From the NCBI RefSeq assembly GCF_004341505.2, contig NZ_SLYP02000001.1, positions 338,501 through 402,500 on the forward strand: 64,000 bases of DNA. The letters are read 5' to 3'. The notes under the pieces are model-generated. The model saw only the letters and a list, made by a program, of their open reading frames with translations, was not told the DNA's origin and searched no databases. Source of the stretch: Sphingomonas sp. JUb134. Its GTDB lineage: Bacteria; Pseudomonadota; Alphaproteobacteria; Sphingomonadales; Sphingomonadaceae. Positions within the stretch are counted from its first letter, which is position 1, and each line of letters starts with the position of its first letter. The translations under genes and the position numbers were made by a program. Positions 23,549-32,384 of this stretch are shown here, one piece after another.

Positions 23549-25375
23549 TTAGGCGCCGCCGTCCAGATAGGCTGCCACCCACAGCAGCGGCGCGTTCCAG
23601 TTGATCGCGACCTCGTTCAGCGCATAGGCCGAGATATCGTCCTTCCAGCAGCGTTGGGGCGCGCACTTCCCCTTCATCGTCAGGGCGATCGGATCGCTCA
23701 TCGATGTCGAGTTCGGCCCGCCCGAGACGACGCCGGGCGGCGGCCCGGGCAGCGACGGGTCCAGCTGGTGCGCCCAGAAACGGTGGTGCGGGTTCAGGAG
23801 AGGCCGCGCCCCGAAGCCGGAGACATAGCTCTGATCGAGCGGATTGCGGCCCAGCATGTAGTCCATCGCGTCGACCACGCCGACGCGATAGCGTGCCTCC
23901 CCGGTCAGGCCATGCGCCACTCCCAGGATCATCGCCCGGTTCAGGATCGAGGAGTTGGATCCCCAGGGATAGTCGAGCGTCGCATAGGGGATGCGGTAGC
24001 CGGACCGCTCCGTCTCCGCCAAAAAGCCGTCCGCCGCCGCGACAAGTGCGGCGCGGGCTCGCGCGGCATCAGCCTGGGGGATGCCCGGCGCCGTGGCGAG
24101 GGTGAACGTGCCGAGCGCGGCGACATTGCCCCAATTCGGCTCGCCGACCGGCGCGGACCGGGCAGGCATCGCCGCCAGCGCGTCGCCGTACACGGCCTCG
24201 CCCGTCGTCGCCCACAGCTCGGCGGTCGCCCAATAGAGTTCGTCCGACAGGTCATTGTCGCCGTAGCCGCCGCTGCCGGTGAAGCTGTTGGTCGCGTAGA
24301 CCTGCGGATTGCGTAACGCTGCCCGATAGGCGCGTTTCGCCGCCGTCAGGCAGGTCGCCGAAAATGCCGGATCGACGCTCCGCCAGATTCGCGCGCACTG
24401 CGCCGCAACAGCTGCCAGGTTGAGCGTCGCACCCGTCGTCGGCGGGTAGAGCAGCCGGTCCTCCTTGTCCTTGTGCGGCGGCGTCGGAAGCGGGGTCCAG
24501 TTGCGATCTGCGACCTTCTGGTGCGCCATCCCCCCGGCATCGATGGTGCGAAGCGTCAGCGGGCCGGCTGACGGCAAGGGTCCGACGGGCACTTCCGCAC
24601 GGACCCCATCGGGTATCTGCATGGCAAGCAGGAACCGCATCTCCCACCGTGCCTCGTCGAGGAGGTCGTTGATACGGTTGCCGGCTTCCGGCAAGCGGGC
24701 CCGCCCGTCCGCGAAGGTGAACCGGCCGCTGGCGGCCTGGCGCTCGTACAGGTTCTGCAGCGTCCAGAGCGAGATGCCGCCGTTGACGACATATTTGCCC
24801 TGGTCCCCCGCGTCGTACCAGCCGCCGGTCACGTCGAGCGTATAGCTGCAGCCGGGCCAGACGGTGCCGCGCTCGTCCGTGCCCCGGAAGCAGGTCGCGA
24901 TCTCCCGGGGATGCCCGGCCGGCCGCGCCCACTGCGTTCCCCCGGCATAGCGCGCCTCGATCGGGACCCCTGCCCGGTTCTGGTAGAAGAAGTTGAGCGC
25001 GGCGGACGCCAGCGGCGCGTACAGCCCCGTCCGCACCGCAAAAGCGCGGCTGGTCTGATCGGAGATCCGGATGCGGTAGGTGCCGGGCTTCGTCACCTGA
25101 TCGAAGCGGACGAGATGGACATTGTCGCCCGATGCGCGATCGGTCCCGACCACCGTCGTCTGCCCTGCGGCGGCCGTTTTCCCCTGCGCATCGAGCACCC
25201 GCCACCGGAGCGGCACGGTGGAGTCACTCGCAACGACCGCGCGCTTTACCGTATCCGGCAGGAAGCCGATCTGGTTCAGCCGGATCACGGGCCTGGCGTC
25301 GCCGGCAGCACCGATTGTTGATGCGGCAATTGCTGGCAGTACCAAGACGCGCAGATGGGCGGGGAGCAGCTTCAA
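23549..25375 (-). CDS. GH9 endoglucanase with N-terminal Ig-like domain
   Basis: About 608 residues from a TTG start at 25375, preferred because GGAGA lies 7 bases upstream and a clean signal peptide follows (KLLPAHLRVLVLPAIAAS); a GTG start at 25408 would add 11 residues. After the signal comes a CelD-type Ig-like domain (IRLNQIGFLPDTVKRAVV ... FAVRTGLY), then an (alpha/alpha)6 GH9 catalytic domain. GGWYDAGDQGKYVVNGG carries the catalytic Asp, NPHHRFWAHQ is the first GH9 signature region, and YALNEVAINWNAPLLW contains the catalytic Glu near the C-terminus. It hydrolyses beta-1,4-glucan (cellulose, mixed-linkage glucan). It is the first gene of the GH9-GH10 pair. Confidence 0.9.
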   Translation of the reverse strand: MKLLPAHLRVLVLPAIAASTIGAAGDARPVIRLNQIGFLPDTVKRAVVASDSTVPLRWRVLDAQGKTAAAGQTTVVGTDRASGDNVHLVRFDQVTKPGTYRIRISDQTSRAFAVRTGLYAPLASAALNFFYQNRAGVPIEARYAGGTQWARPAGHPREIATCFRGTDERGTVWPGCSYTLDVTGGWYDAGDQGKYVVNGGISLWTLQNLYERQAASGRFTFADGRARLPEAGNRINDLLDEARWEMRFLLAMQIPDGVRAEVPVGPLPSAGPLTLRTIDAGGMAHQKVADRNWTPLPTPPHKDKEDRLLYPPTTGATLNLAAVAAQCARIWRSVDPAFSATCLTAAKRAYRAALRNPQVYATNSFTGSGGYGDNDLSDELYWATAELWATTGEAVYGDALAAMPARSAPVGEPNWGNVAALGTFTLATAPGIPQADAARARAALVAAADGFLAETERSGYRIPYATLDYPWGSNSSILNRAMILGVAHGLTGEARYRVGVVDAMDYMLGRNPLDQSYVSGFGARPLLNPHHRFWAHQLDPSLPGPPPGVVSGGPNSTSMSDPIALTMKGKCAPQRCWKDDISAYALNEVAINWNAPLLWVAAYLDGGA

Positions 25376-25611
25376 GGTCGTCTCCGATAGATGCCTGCGG
25401 TGTAGCACTATTCCAGCGACCCGTAACGGAATACGTCAGGTGCTCTAACGGACGCGGCGCCACCTGCTTCCTACCTCGGAACGGCAGATTGAAGCTCTCG
25501 ACTTGGTTCTTGCGCCAGCGATCAGCGCGGCATTTTCGAAACCAAGTTCATCTATTGGCGCACGTCTATCCAGCCGCGGTGGAGACGATCGTGCTACGGG
25601 GGGAGAGATAA

Positions 25612-25702
25612 TGGCGGAGCGGGAGGGATTCGAACCCTCGATACGGTTTTGCCGTATACTCACTTTCCAGGCGAGCGCCTTCGACCACTCGGCCACCGCT
25701 CC
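25612..25702 (-). tRNA. tRNA-Ser (anticodon GGA)
   Basis: Reading the minus strand from 25702: acceptor GGAGCGG pairs with CCGCTCC; D-arm GCCGAGTGG...; anticodon stem CTCGC/GTGAG with loop CTGGAAA (anticodon GGA); a long variable arm with stem ATACGG/CCGTAT, as in serine tRNAs; T-loop GGTTCGAAT; discriminator G and an encoded CCA. The gap between GH9 and the tRNA (25376-25611) holds only an 8-bp dyad (25501-25508 with 25540-25547), and no integrase or attachment repeat is seen next to the tRNA. Confidence 0.97.
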
Positions 25703-25804
25703 GCATGCTCTGGAAAGCGGCCCGTACCGCGCGTTGCGCCGGGGCGCAAGGCTGATGCGCGTGCAGTTGCCAGCAGCCGCAGGCGCGTGGCACGCTGCGG
25801 GGTG

Positions 25805-26704
25805 ATGCTGACCGCCCTTTTCTCGCTCGCCCTGCTCGGCACAATCTCCGCCGAGCCCGCACCCGGCCAGTCCGCGGCCCCCACACCACAGACGGCCGCC
25901 ACGCCGCTCGCTGCGGATTGGCGACCGATCCCCGACGACGACGTGCTGGTGATGACGCTGGCCGGAGACCGGCGGGTTGTGATCCGGCTCGCGCCCGCAG
26001 CGGCGCCCGTCCACATCGCCAACATCCGCACGCTTGCACGGGCGCATTGGTGGGACCGGACCAGCGTCTACCGCGTCCAGGACAATTATGTCGCGCAATG
26101 GGGCGATGCGACCGAGACAAAGGCGCTGCCCACGGGTGTCGTCGCCAACCCGCCTGCCGAATATGGCATGTCCGCCCCGAAGCTCGCCGCTGAGCTGACC
26201 CGGGCGGACCCCTATGCCCGCCAGATCGGCTTCACTGCCGACGGTTGGCCGGTAGCCCGCGGCAGCTGGCTAGACCAGGGAGCGGAAGCGTGGCTGCCGC
26301 ACTGCTATGGCATGGTCGGGGTCGGGCGGGACATGGCCCCGAGCACGGGCAGCGGGGCCGAGCTCTACGCCGTGATCGGCCACGGGCCGCGCCATCTCGA
26401 TCGCAACATCGCGCTGGTGGGACGCGTGATCGAGGGGATCGAATATCTGTCGGCGCTGCCGCGCGGCACCGGCGACCTCGGCTTCTACAAGACCGAAGCG
26501 GAGCGTACCCCGATCCTGTCGATCCGGCTGGCGAGCGACATGCCGGCCACCGAGCGCCCGCGCTTCGACTATCGCGCTGCCGACAACCCGCGCTTTGCCG
26601 CCTATGTCCGCGATCGTGAGAACCGCCAGCCGCCGTTCTTCACGGTTCCAGCCGGTGGAGCCGACATCTGCAACGTGCCGCCGCAGGTCCGCCGCAGGCC
26701 CTGA
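25805..26704 (+). CDS. Cyclophilin-type peptidyl-prolyl isomerase, exported
   Basis: 299 residues from the ATG at 25805; the frame is open upstream, but that part overlaps the tRNA. A signal peptide (LTALFSLALLGTISAEPA) is followed by a Pro/Thr linker and a cyclophilin domain: VIRLAPAAAPVHIANIRTL, WWDRTSVYRVQDNYVAQWGD (counterpart of FHR..FMIQGGD), CYGMVGVGRD, and AELYAVIGHGPRHLDRNIALVGRVIEG near the C-terminal part. It catalyses cis-trans isomerisation of prolyl bonds during folding in the periplasm. The FMIQGGD-type region is divergent, so activity may be reduced, and the C-terminal extension (PRFDYRAADNPRFAAYV) is typical of the sphingomonad subgroup. It stands alone and is divergent from the tRNA. 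Confidence 0.85.
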   Translation: MLTALFSLALLGTISAEPAPGQSAAPTPQTAATPLAADWRPIPDDDVLVMTLAGDRRVVIRLAPAAAPVHIANIRTLARAHWWDRTSVYRVQDNYVAQWGDATETKALPTGVVANPPAEYGMSAPKLAAELTRADPYARQIGFTADGWPVARGSWLDQGAEAWLPHCYGMVGVGRDMAPSTGSGAELYAVIGHGPRHLDRNIALVGRVIEGIEYLSALPRGTGDLGFYKTEAERTPILSIRLASDMPATERPRFDYRAADNPRFAAYVRDRENRQPPFFTVPAGGADICNVPPQVRRRP

Positions 26705-26770
26705 GCAGCCACTCCGGCTACACCGCGCAGGCGCGCGGCAAGCCGGACCGTCTGTTGCGAGGGCGAGACG

Positions 26771-27352
26771 TCAGCGGCCGATCCAGTCGGCGACCTCGAC
26801 CGCCACCTGGTTCGCTGCCTGGTTGATCGCGGGCGCAACCGTTTCCGCAGTGATCGTCGTCACCGGCACGCGTGCCTCGAAGCGACGCTTTTCCACCGCC
26901 TCGGGCCGGCCGACGCGGATCAGCGCCGCGTCGAAGGTGACGACCGCCTCGTTGGTGGTCGCATCCATGCCGAACGACCGGAGTTCGCCCGAGAGCTGCG
27001 AGCTCGGATCGACGCTCGCCTGCCGCAGGCTGAGGACCACCCGGCCGGTACGCGTCGTCACCGTATCGCTCAGCAACCGGGCGAACAGGCGCCCGGGCTG
27101 CTCGACCCACTGCGCATCCTTGACATAGGCGAGCGAGGTGTCGGTCGCGCGCACGGGAACGCGCGTCACCGCCAGCTCCTGCGGCACGCTCGGCACGGCG
27201 ATCAGGATCGACTTGGCCGCGCCCGAATTCTGCGCATTGCCGACCGGCACCGCCTGCGAGGGCGTGAGGGTGAGCAGCGAGGGCGGTGGCTCCGCACCCA
27301 GGCGGATGCAGGCGGAAAGCGGCAGCAGCGCGAGAATGGCGAGCTTCTTCAT
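26771..27352 (-). CDS. ABC-type transport auxiliary lipoprotein (PqiC/Mla-associated)
   Basis: 193 residues. The lipobox LLPLSAC gives a lipid-anchored Cys around residue 15. The rest matches the ABC_trans_aux family: PSLLTLTPS near the start, SILIAVPSVPQELAVTRVPVR, then YVKDAQWVEQPGRLFARLLSDTV, and a C-terminal AINQAANQVAVEVADWI helix. The ATG at 27352 has GAGGGA upstream and begins 8 bases after the MlaD stop; an upstream GTG at 27364 would overlap that stop. It is the last gene of the four-gene lipid-transport operon and probably bridges MlaD to the outer membrane as PqiC does. Confidence 0.85.
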   Translation of the reverse strand: MKKLAILALLPLSACIRLGAEPPPSLLTLTPSQAVPVGNAQNSGAAKSILIAVPSVPQELAVTRVPVRATDTSLAYVKDAQWVEQPGRLFARLLSDTVTTRTGRVVLSLRQASVDPSSQLSGELRSFGMDATTNEAVVTFDAALIRVGRPEAVEKRRFEARVPVTTITAETVAPAINQAANQVAVEVADWIGR

Positions 27353-27360
27353 GAATTCCC

Positions 27361-28326
27361 TCACTTGCCTTCGTAGTCGGGCAGCTTCTGGCGGCCGATG
27401 ATCGAGCTGGCGCCCCCCTGGTCCACCCGCTCCGCCACCGCGGCGAGTGCCGTGGTCATCTGGCGCAGATCGGCAACCAGCTGGCCAACCTCGGGGACCG
27501 TCCGCTTGGAGAAGGTCTGCAGGCCGGGGCGGGCATCGCCGATCGCGTCGTTGAGCGTGTCGGCGCTGCGCTGTGCCGACTCGATGGTGCGGTTCAGGTT
27601 CTGGAGGGTCGGGCGCACGTCGTTCGCGAGCACGCCGTTGCTGGTTTCCGCCAGCTGGCCGATCTGCTCGGCGGCGACGCCCGCGCGCTGGATGGCGATG
27701 CGCGTCTCCGCGAGCGTCGCGGCGATCTCCGGCCCGCGATCCGCGAGCGCGTCGGTCAGGCGATTGGTGTTTTCCAGGATCGCAGCGATAGAATTCTGGT
27801 TGCGATCCGAGAGCAGCTCGGTCAGCCGCTCGGTGAGCGACGTCAGCCGCTCGAGCAGCCGCGGCGCGGAGCTCAGGATCGCGCCCAACCCACCGGGACG
27901 AGTCGGAATCACCGGCACGCCCATCGGGCAGGAGGTCTCCGGATGCACTTCGGGGCAGGCGATCGGCGGGGCGCCCTTCACCGCGCCGTCGAGCGCGATC
28001 TGGCTGACGCCGGTGAAGCCCACGCCCTGGATGGTGGCGGTGGTGCCCTCCAGGATCGGCACGCCCTCGTTGACCGCGATGCGGACGCGCACCAGCGAGG
28101 GGTCCGGCTTGAACAGGGCGATCTCCTTCACCTGGCCGGACGGCACGCCGGAAAAGGCGACGGGCGAACCCTTGTTGATGCCGTCCACCGCCTGCTTGAA
28201 GAAGATGTCGTACTCCAGTTCGGTCGCGCCGTTCACGCGCGCCAGCCAGACGGTGAAGATCGCCAGCACGGCGAGCAGGATCAGCACCACCGCGCCGACC
28301 AGGACATGGTTCGATCGGGTTTCCAT
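27361..28326 (-). CDS. MlaD family (MCE-domain) lipid-transport protein
   Basis: 321 residues. One N-terminal membrane anchor (HVLVGAVVLILLAVLAIFTVWL) and one MCE domain follow (YDIFFKQAVDGINKGSPVAFSGVPSGQVKEI ... QGVGFTGVSQIAL). After it comes a long helical region, LLERLTSLTERLTELL ... TLAETRIAIQRAGVAAEQIGQ, expected to form a hexameric coiled-coil or barrel through the periplasm. MCE proteins bind phospholipids and pass them between membranes. The start at 28326 lies 7 bases after the ATPase stop. Operon partners are the ATPase and permease upstream and the lipoprotein downstream. Confidence 0.88.
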   Translation of the reverse strand: METRSNHVLVGAVVLILLAVLAIFTVWLARVNGATELEYDIFFKQAVDGINKGSPVAFSGVPSGQVKEIALFKPDPSLVRVRIAVNEGVPILEGTTATIQGVGFTGVSQIALDGAVKGAPPIACPEVHPETSCPMGVPVIPTRPGGLGAILSSAPRLLERLTSLTERLTELLSDRNQNSIAAILENTNRLTDALADRGPEIAATLAETRIAIQRAGVAAEQIGQLAETSNGVLANDVRPTLQNLNRTIESAQRSADTLNDAIGDARPGLQTFSKRTVPEVGQLVADLRQMTTALAAVAERVDQGGASSIIGRQKLPDYEGK

Positions 28327-28333
28327 CAGCCTC

Positions 28334-29143
28334 TCAAGCCCCCTGTGTCCGGCGCGCGTCCGCGCTGCCGGCGCTGGCCACCGCGGCACGTCCGCGGGGT
28401 CCTTTGAAATATTCCTGGATCCACGGGTGATCCAACGCGAGCAGTTCGTCGATCGTGCCGACGGCGATCACCTTCTTGTCCGCCAGAACGGCGACCCGAT
28501 CGCAGATCGCATAGAGCGAATCGAGATCGTGGGTGATCAGGAACACGGTGAGCCCCAACGTGCGCTGGAGCGACCGGGTGAGGTCGTCGAAGGCCGCCGC
28601 ACCGATCGGGTCGAGCCCGGCGGTGGGCTCGTCCAGGAACAGCAGGTCGGGGTCGAGCGCCAGCGCCCGGGCGAGGCCGGCACGCTTGCGCATGCCGCCG
28701 GACAGCTCCGCCGGATATTTCGGCGCGGCATCCGCCGGCAGGCCGGTCATGACGACCTTGTAGGTGGCGATCTGCTCCAGCAATGTCTCGCTCAGCCGCG
28801 GGTAGAATTCGCGCAGCGGCACCTGCACATTCTCCCCCACCGTCAGGGTGGAGAACAGCGCGCCGCCCTGGAACAGCACGCCCCAGCGCTTGCGGATCTC
28901 GACCGCCTCCGTCTCCTCGCGGTCGAGCGTCGATTCGCCGAAGACCGAGATCTCGCCCGCCGCCGGAGTCTGGAGGCCGATGACCGAACGCATCAGCACC
29001 GACTTGCCGGTACCCGATCCGCCGACGACGCCCAGGATTTCGCCGCGGCGCACGTCCAGGTCCAGCCCCTCGTGCACGACCTGCTCGCCGAACATGTTCT
29101 TGAGCCCGCGGACGCGGATCACAATGTCCTCGTCGGTCGTCAT
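28334..29143 (-). CDS. Mla-type ABC transporter ATP-binding protein (MlaF-like)
   Basis: 269 residues. Walker A GGSGTGKS (41-48), signature LSGGMRKRAGLARAL, Walker B LLFLDEPTAGLDPIG and switch His in ITHDLDS are all present. A short C-terminal tail rich in Ala/Arg follows EYFKGPRGRA. It powers lipid movement with the MlaE-like permease and MCE protein encoded on either side. Its ATG overlaps the permease stop codon by 4 nt (ATGA), so the two are coupled. Confidence 0.92.
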   Translation of the reverse strand: MTTDEDIVIRVRGLKNMFGEQVVHEGLDLDVRRGEILGVVGGSGTGKSVLMRSVIGLQTPAAGEISVFGESTLDREETEAVEIRKRWGVLFQGGALFSTLTVGENVQVPLREFYPRLSETLLEQIATYKVVMTGLPADAAPKYPAELSGGMRKRAGLARALALDPDLLFLDEPTAGLDPIGAAAFDDLTRSLQRTLGLTVFLITHDLDSLYAICDRVAVLADKKVIAVGTIDELLALDHPWIQEYFKGPRGRAAVASAGSADARRTQGA

Positions 29144-30246
29144 ATCCAGCCGATCCGTTCGAAGAACACCGCGAAGAAGGCGTCGAGCACGATCACCAGG
29201 AAGATCGCCTGCACCACCGCAGAGGTCGTGCGCAGGCCGACCTGCTCGGCATCGCTTTCCACCTGCATGCCCTGGAAACAGCCGGAGATCGCGATGATCA
29301 GGCCGAACACCGGGGCCTTGATCAGGCCGACGTACAGGTCCGTGATCGGCACCACCTCACGCAGCCGCTGGATATAGGTGATCGGCGGGATGTCGAGCGT
29401 CGCCCAGCACAGGAGGCCGCCCCCGATGATCGCAATGAGCGAGGCGTAGAAGCCGACCAGCGGCATCATCAGCACCGCCGCCAGGGTGCGCGGCAGCACC
29501 AGCGCCTCCATCGGCGAGACGCCGATGGTGCGCATCGCGTCGATCTCCTCCGTCAGCTTCATGGTACCGAGCTGCGCTGCAAAGGCAGAGCCGGAGCGAC
29601 CGGCGACCATGATCGCCGTCATCAGCACGCCCAATTCGCGCAGCGTGATGCGGCCGATCAGGTTGATCGTGAACACCTCGGCGCCGAACTGGCGCAGCTG
29701 GACCGCGCCCTGTTGCGCGATCACGATGCCGATCAGGAAGCTCATCAGCCCGACGATGCCGAGCGCCGAGACGCCGACGACCTCGAACCGCTGCACCGTC
29801 GCATTGTACCGAAAGCGCCGCGGGTGGCGGATCACGTTGCCGGCCGCGATCACCGTTGCGCCGAGAAAGCCGAGGAGGCCCAGCAGCGTGCGGAACGACA
29901 GCACCGTTGCCGTGCCGAGTTCGTCGAGCACCCGCGCCACGGGTGGCAGCGGCTTCGCCTTCTGCACGACGGGCTGGTCCGCCTCGCCCACTTGGTCGAT
30001 CAGGTGCTGGCCGTCTTCGTCCAGCCCTTCGATCTTTGCGTCGTGGGCCACAGCGAAGCGGCGCACGATCCACGCGCCGACCGTGTCGATCCGCTGCACG
30101 TCGGAAAGGTCGATCCGGTCGACCGCGCCCTCGTGCCGATCCAAGCGCTCGGGAAGACTCCCGAGCCGCGCAAGCGTGAGTTCCCCGGTGAACCGCAGCA
30201 CGCGCTGGTCCTGCGGATCAGGGGAAAAGTCGACGGCCACAGTCAT
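29140..30246 (-). CDS. STAS-MlaE fusion permease of the lipid ABC transporter
   Basis: 368 residues from ATG 30246, chosen because GGAG lies 8 bases upstream; ATG at 30252 is closer to the GGAG than is usual. Residues 1 to about 90 form a STAS-like domain (VLRFTGELTLARLGSLPERL, IDLSDVQRIDTVGAWIVRR), which corresponds to a separate MlaB subunit in E. coli. The remainder is the MlaE permease: FRYNATVQRFEVVGVSALGIVGLMSF, GRSGSAFAAQLGTMKLTEEIDAM (family signature) and DLYVGLIKAPVFGLIIAISGCFQG. The fusion fixes one STAS domain per permease. It is the first gene of the operon and is divergent from the HAD gene, 62 bases away. Confidence 0.9.
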   Translation of the reverse strand: MTVAVDFSPDPQDQRVLRFTGELTLARLGSLPERLDRHEGAVDRIDLSDVQRIDTVGAWIVRRFAVAHDAKIEGLDEDGQHLIDQVGEADQPVVQKAKPLPPVARVLDELGTATVLSFRTLLGLLGFLGATVIAAGNVIRHPRRFRYNATVQRFEVVGVSALGIVGLMSFLIGIVIAQQGAVQLRQFGAEVFTINLIGRITLRELGVLMTAIMVAGRSGSAFAAQLGTMKLTEEIDAMRTIGVSPMEALVLPRTLAAVLMMPLVGFYASLIAIIGGGLLCWATLDIPPITYIQRLREVVPITDLYVGLIKAPVFGLIIAISGCFQGMQVESDAEQVGLRTTSAVVQAIFLVIVLDAFFAVFFERIGWI

Positions 30247-30308
30247 CGCCATGCTCCATCGGCGATTTCCACTAGAACGGCAAGGCGCGAGCTTGCAGAG
30301 ACGCAGCA

Positions 30309-30983
30309 ATGCACCGTCTCGCAATCTACGACATGGACCGGACGATTACCCGTGCGGGTACCTGGACTCCCTTTCTTCTCCACACGCTCGAAGGCCGGCA
30401 GCGCTGGCGGGTGGCGCTGCTGCCGCTCGCGGTGCTGCTCGCGGCCGGCTATGCCGGAAAGCTCTACAGCCGGGGCCGGTTGAAGGAACTGACCCACCGG
30501 CTGATGCTGGGCCGCACCGTCCCGGCCGAGACGCTCAAGACGCTTTCGCACCGCTTTGCCGAGCGGACGCTCGAAAAAGGCGTTTTCGCGGATGCGGTGA
30601 AGCAGATCGAGGCCGATCGGGCCGAGGGGCGCACCCTGGTGCTCGCCACCGCCTCCTACCGCTTCTACGCGGCCGAGATCGCGGCACGACTGGGCTTCGA
30701 TCATGTCATCGCGACCGATTCGAAGCTCAGCGAAGCCGGGGCGCTGCTGCCCCGCATCGACGGCGAGAACTGCTACGGTCCCGGCAAGCTGCGGATGATC
30801 GAGTCGTGGTATGCGGCCCAGGGCCTGCGGCGCGAGGATACCCAGGTCCGCTTCTACAGCGATCATGTGTCGGACGCGCCGGTGTTCGAATGGGCCGACG
30901 AGCCGGTGGCGGTCAATGCCCATGCGCCGCTGCGCCTGCTCGCCAAGGCACGGGGCTGGCGCATCCTCGACTGGGCAGCCTGA
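30309..30983 (+). CDS. HAD-IB family hydrolase (phosphoserine-phosphatase-like)
   Basis: 224 residues. HAD motif I is YDMDRTIT (nucleophile Asp8), motif II is VLATASYRFY, and motif III/IV covers GPGKLRMIE and RFYSDHVSDAPVFEWAD. The helical cap region (35-110) is the type seen in HAD-IB lipid or phosphoserine phosphatases. The reaction is a phosphate-monoester hydrolysis; the substrate cannot be read from the sequence. Its position divergent from a lipid-transport operon makes a lipid intermediate thinkable but unproven. It is convergent with DUF445, with a 19-base gap. Confidence 0.85.
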   Translation: MHRLAIYDMDRTITRAGTWTPFLLHTLEGRQRWRVALLPLAVLLAAGYAGKLYSRGRLKELTHRLMLGRTVPAETLKTLSHRFAERTLEKGVFADAVKQIEADRAEGRTLVLATASYRFYAAEIAARLGFDHVIATDSKLSEAGALLPRIDGENCYGPGKLRMIESWYAAQGLRREDTQVRFYSDHVSDAPVFEWADEPVAVNAHAPLRLLAKARGWRILDWAA

Positions 30984-31002
30984 ACCCGCATGCGCGGACC
31001 GC

Positions 31003-32268
31003 TCAGAGCAACACGTCGATGCTGTGGATGCACAGGCCGACGAGACCGCCCACGAGCGTGCCGTTGATGCGGATATACTGAAGGTCGCGGCCGACGGCAT
31101 TCTCCAGACGACCGGTGATGGTGCGCGCGTCCCAGCCGCGCACCGTGTCCGACACCAGCCGCACGATCGCGTCCCCATAGTCGGCGACCATGCCGACGGC
31201 CGCACGGCGCACGAAGCGGTTGATGGTGCGTGCCAGCCGCGGATCGCGCTGCAGCGTCTCGCCCAGCTGGCGCAGCGCATCGCCCATGCCGCCCGCCATC
31301 GCCCGGTCCGGATCCCGCACCAGCCGCAGCAGCGCGGCGCGGCTGCGCTCCCACATGCCGTCCAGCCACCGCTGCAGCGCCGGGTTGCCGATCATGTCCT
31401 CCTTGAACTGCTCGACCCGCGCCTGGAGCGCCGGATCCGACTGAAGGTCGGCGGCAAGCTTGGCGAGCCCCTCCTCCGCCTTGGCGCGCAGCGGATGCTG
31501 CGAGTCGGCGGCGATGTCGTCGGCGAGCTTGCGCAGGCCGTCCAGGATCTTGTTGGCGAGGGTCTCGTCGAGCCCGGTCCAGCGCAGGATCGATCCGGCG
31601 CGGTCGTGCACCATCGCGCGGATGACCTGCTCGTTCGCCTCCACGGCGCGCGCCACGAAGCGGATCATGCCGTCGATCAACGGCACGTGGCGATCCTCGG
31701 CGATGGCGGCCTGGATCGCCTGCCCCAGCAGCGGTGCCACCTCCGTCGATCGCAGGCGATTGGCAATCGCACCCTTCACCATGCCGCCCAGCCGCTGCTG
31801 GTCGAACGACTGGATCAGGCTTGCGGCAAGGCGAGAGGCGCCATGGCGCAGGCGCCCTTGCCCGCCCACAGGATTGGCGAGCCAGCGGCCGACGACCGCC
31901 GCCACGTCCAGCCGCCGCATTCGCCGGGCGACCACATGGGCGGTCAGGAAGTTGTCGCGCAGGAAGATCGCCAACGTGTCGCCGATGCGGTCCTTGTTGC
32001 GGGGGATGATCGCGGTATGCGGCACCGGCAGCCCGAGAGGGTGCCGGAACAAGGCGGTCACCGCGAACCAGTCCGCCAGGCCGCCGACCATGGCCGCCTC
32101 GGCAAAGGCCTGGACGAAGCCCCATGCCGGATGCCGCGCCTCCAGCGCGCGCGAGGCAAGGAACAGCAGCGCCATCACCACGAGCATGGCGGTGGCGACG
32201 CGGCGCATGCGGGTGAGCGCGGGAGGGACGGCGCCTCCGGTTCCGGGAACGCGCGCGAACAGGGTCAT
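31003..32268 (-). CDS. DUF445 membrane-associated protein
   Basis: 421 residues from the ATG at 32268. The frame is open 47 codons further upstream, but there it reads the repeat-derived peptide MLKQVQHDD and is not real. An N-terminal membrane segment (VATAMLVVMALLFLASRAL) is followed by the DUF445 core FAEAAMVGGLADWFAVTALFRHPLGLPVPHTAIIPRNKDRIG (key segment GGLADWFAVTALFRHPLG), a long helical middle, and a C-terminal segment YIRINGTLVGGLVGLCIH that matches the family's final membrane segment. The function of the family is unknown. Confidence 0.88.
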   Translation of the reverse strand: MTLFARVPGTGGAVPPALTRMRRVATAMLVVMALLFLASRALEARHPAWGFVQAFAEAAMVGGLADWFAVTALFRHPLGLPVPHTAIIPRNKDRIGDTLAIFLRDNFLTAHVVARRMRRLDVAAVVGRWLANPVGGQGRLRHGASRLAASLIQSFDQQRLGGMVKGAIANRLRSTEVAPLLGQAIQAAIAEDRHVPLIDGMIRFVARAVEANEQVIRAMVHDRAGSILRWTGLDETLANKILDGLRKLADDIAADSQHPLRAKAEEGLAKLAADLQSDPALQARVEQFKEDMIGNPALQRWLDGMWERSRAALLRLVRDPDRAMAGGMGDALRQLGETLQRDPRLARTINRFVRRAAVGMVADYGDAIVRLVSDTVRGWDARTITGRLENAVGRDLQYIRINGTLVGGLVGLCIHSIDVLL

Positions 32269-32384
32269 GCGTGAAACAATCCCCGAAAGCGGGGAAGGTT
32301 CAAGCCGGTCGCCACATGCGGCGCGGTGGATGCGCCGGTATCCGCCAGCTTGACACGTCAGCAGCCCCGAAGCCGCCTCTCCAT

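Noticed and set aside
25501..25702. Integration site or island boundary at tRNA-Ser
   Set aside because: No integrase, no duplicated tRNA 3' end and no change in gene content on either side; only a short 8-bp dyad is present.
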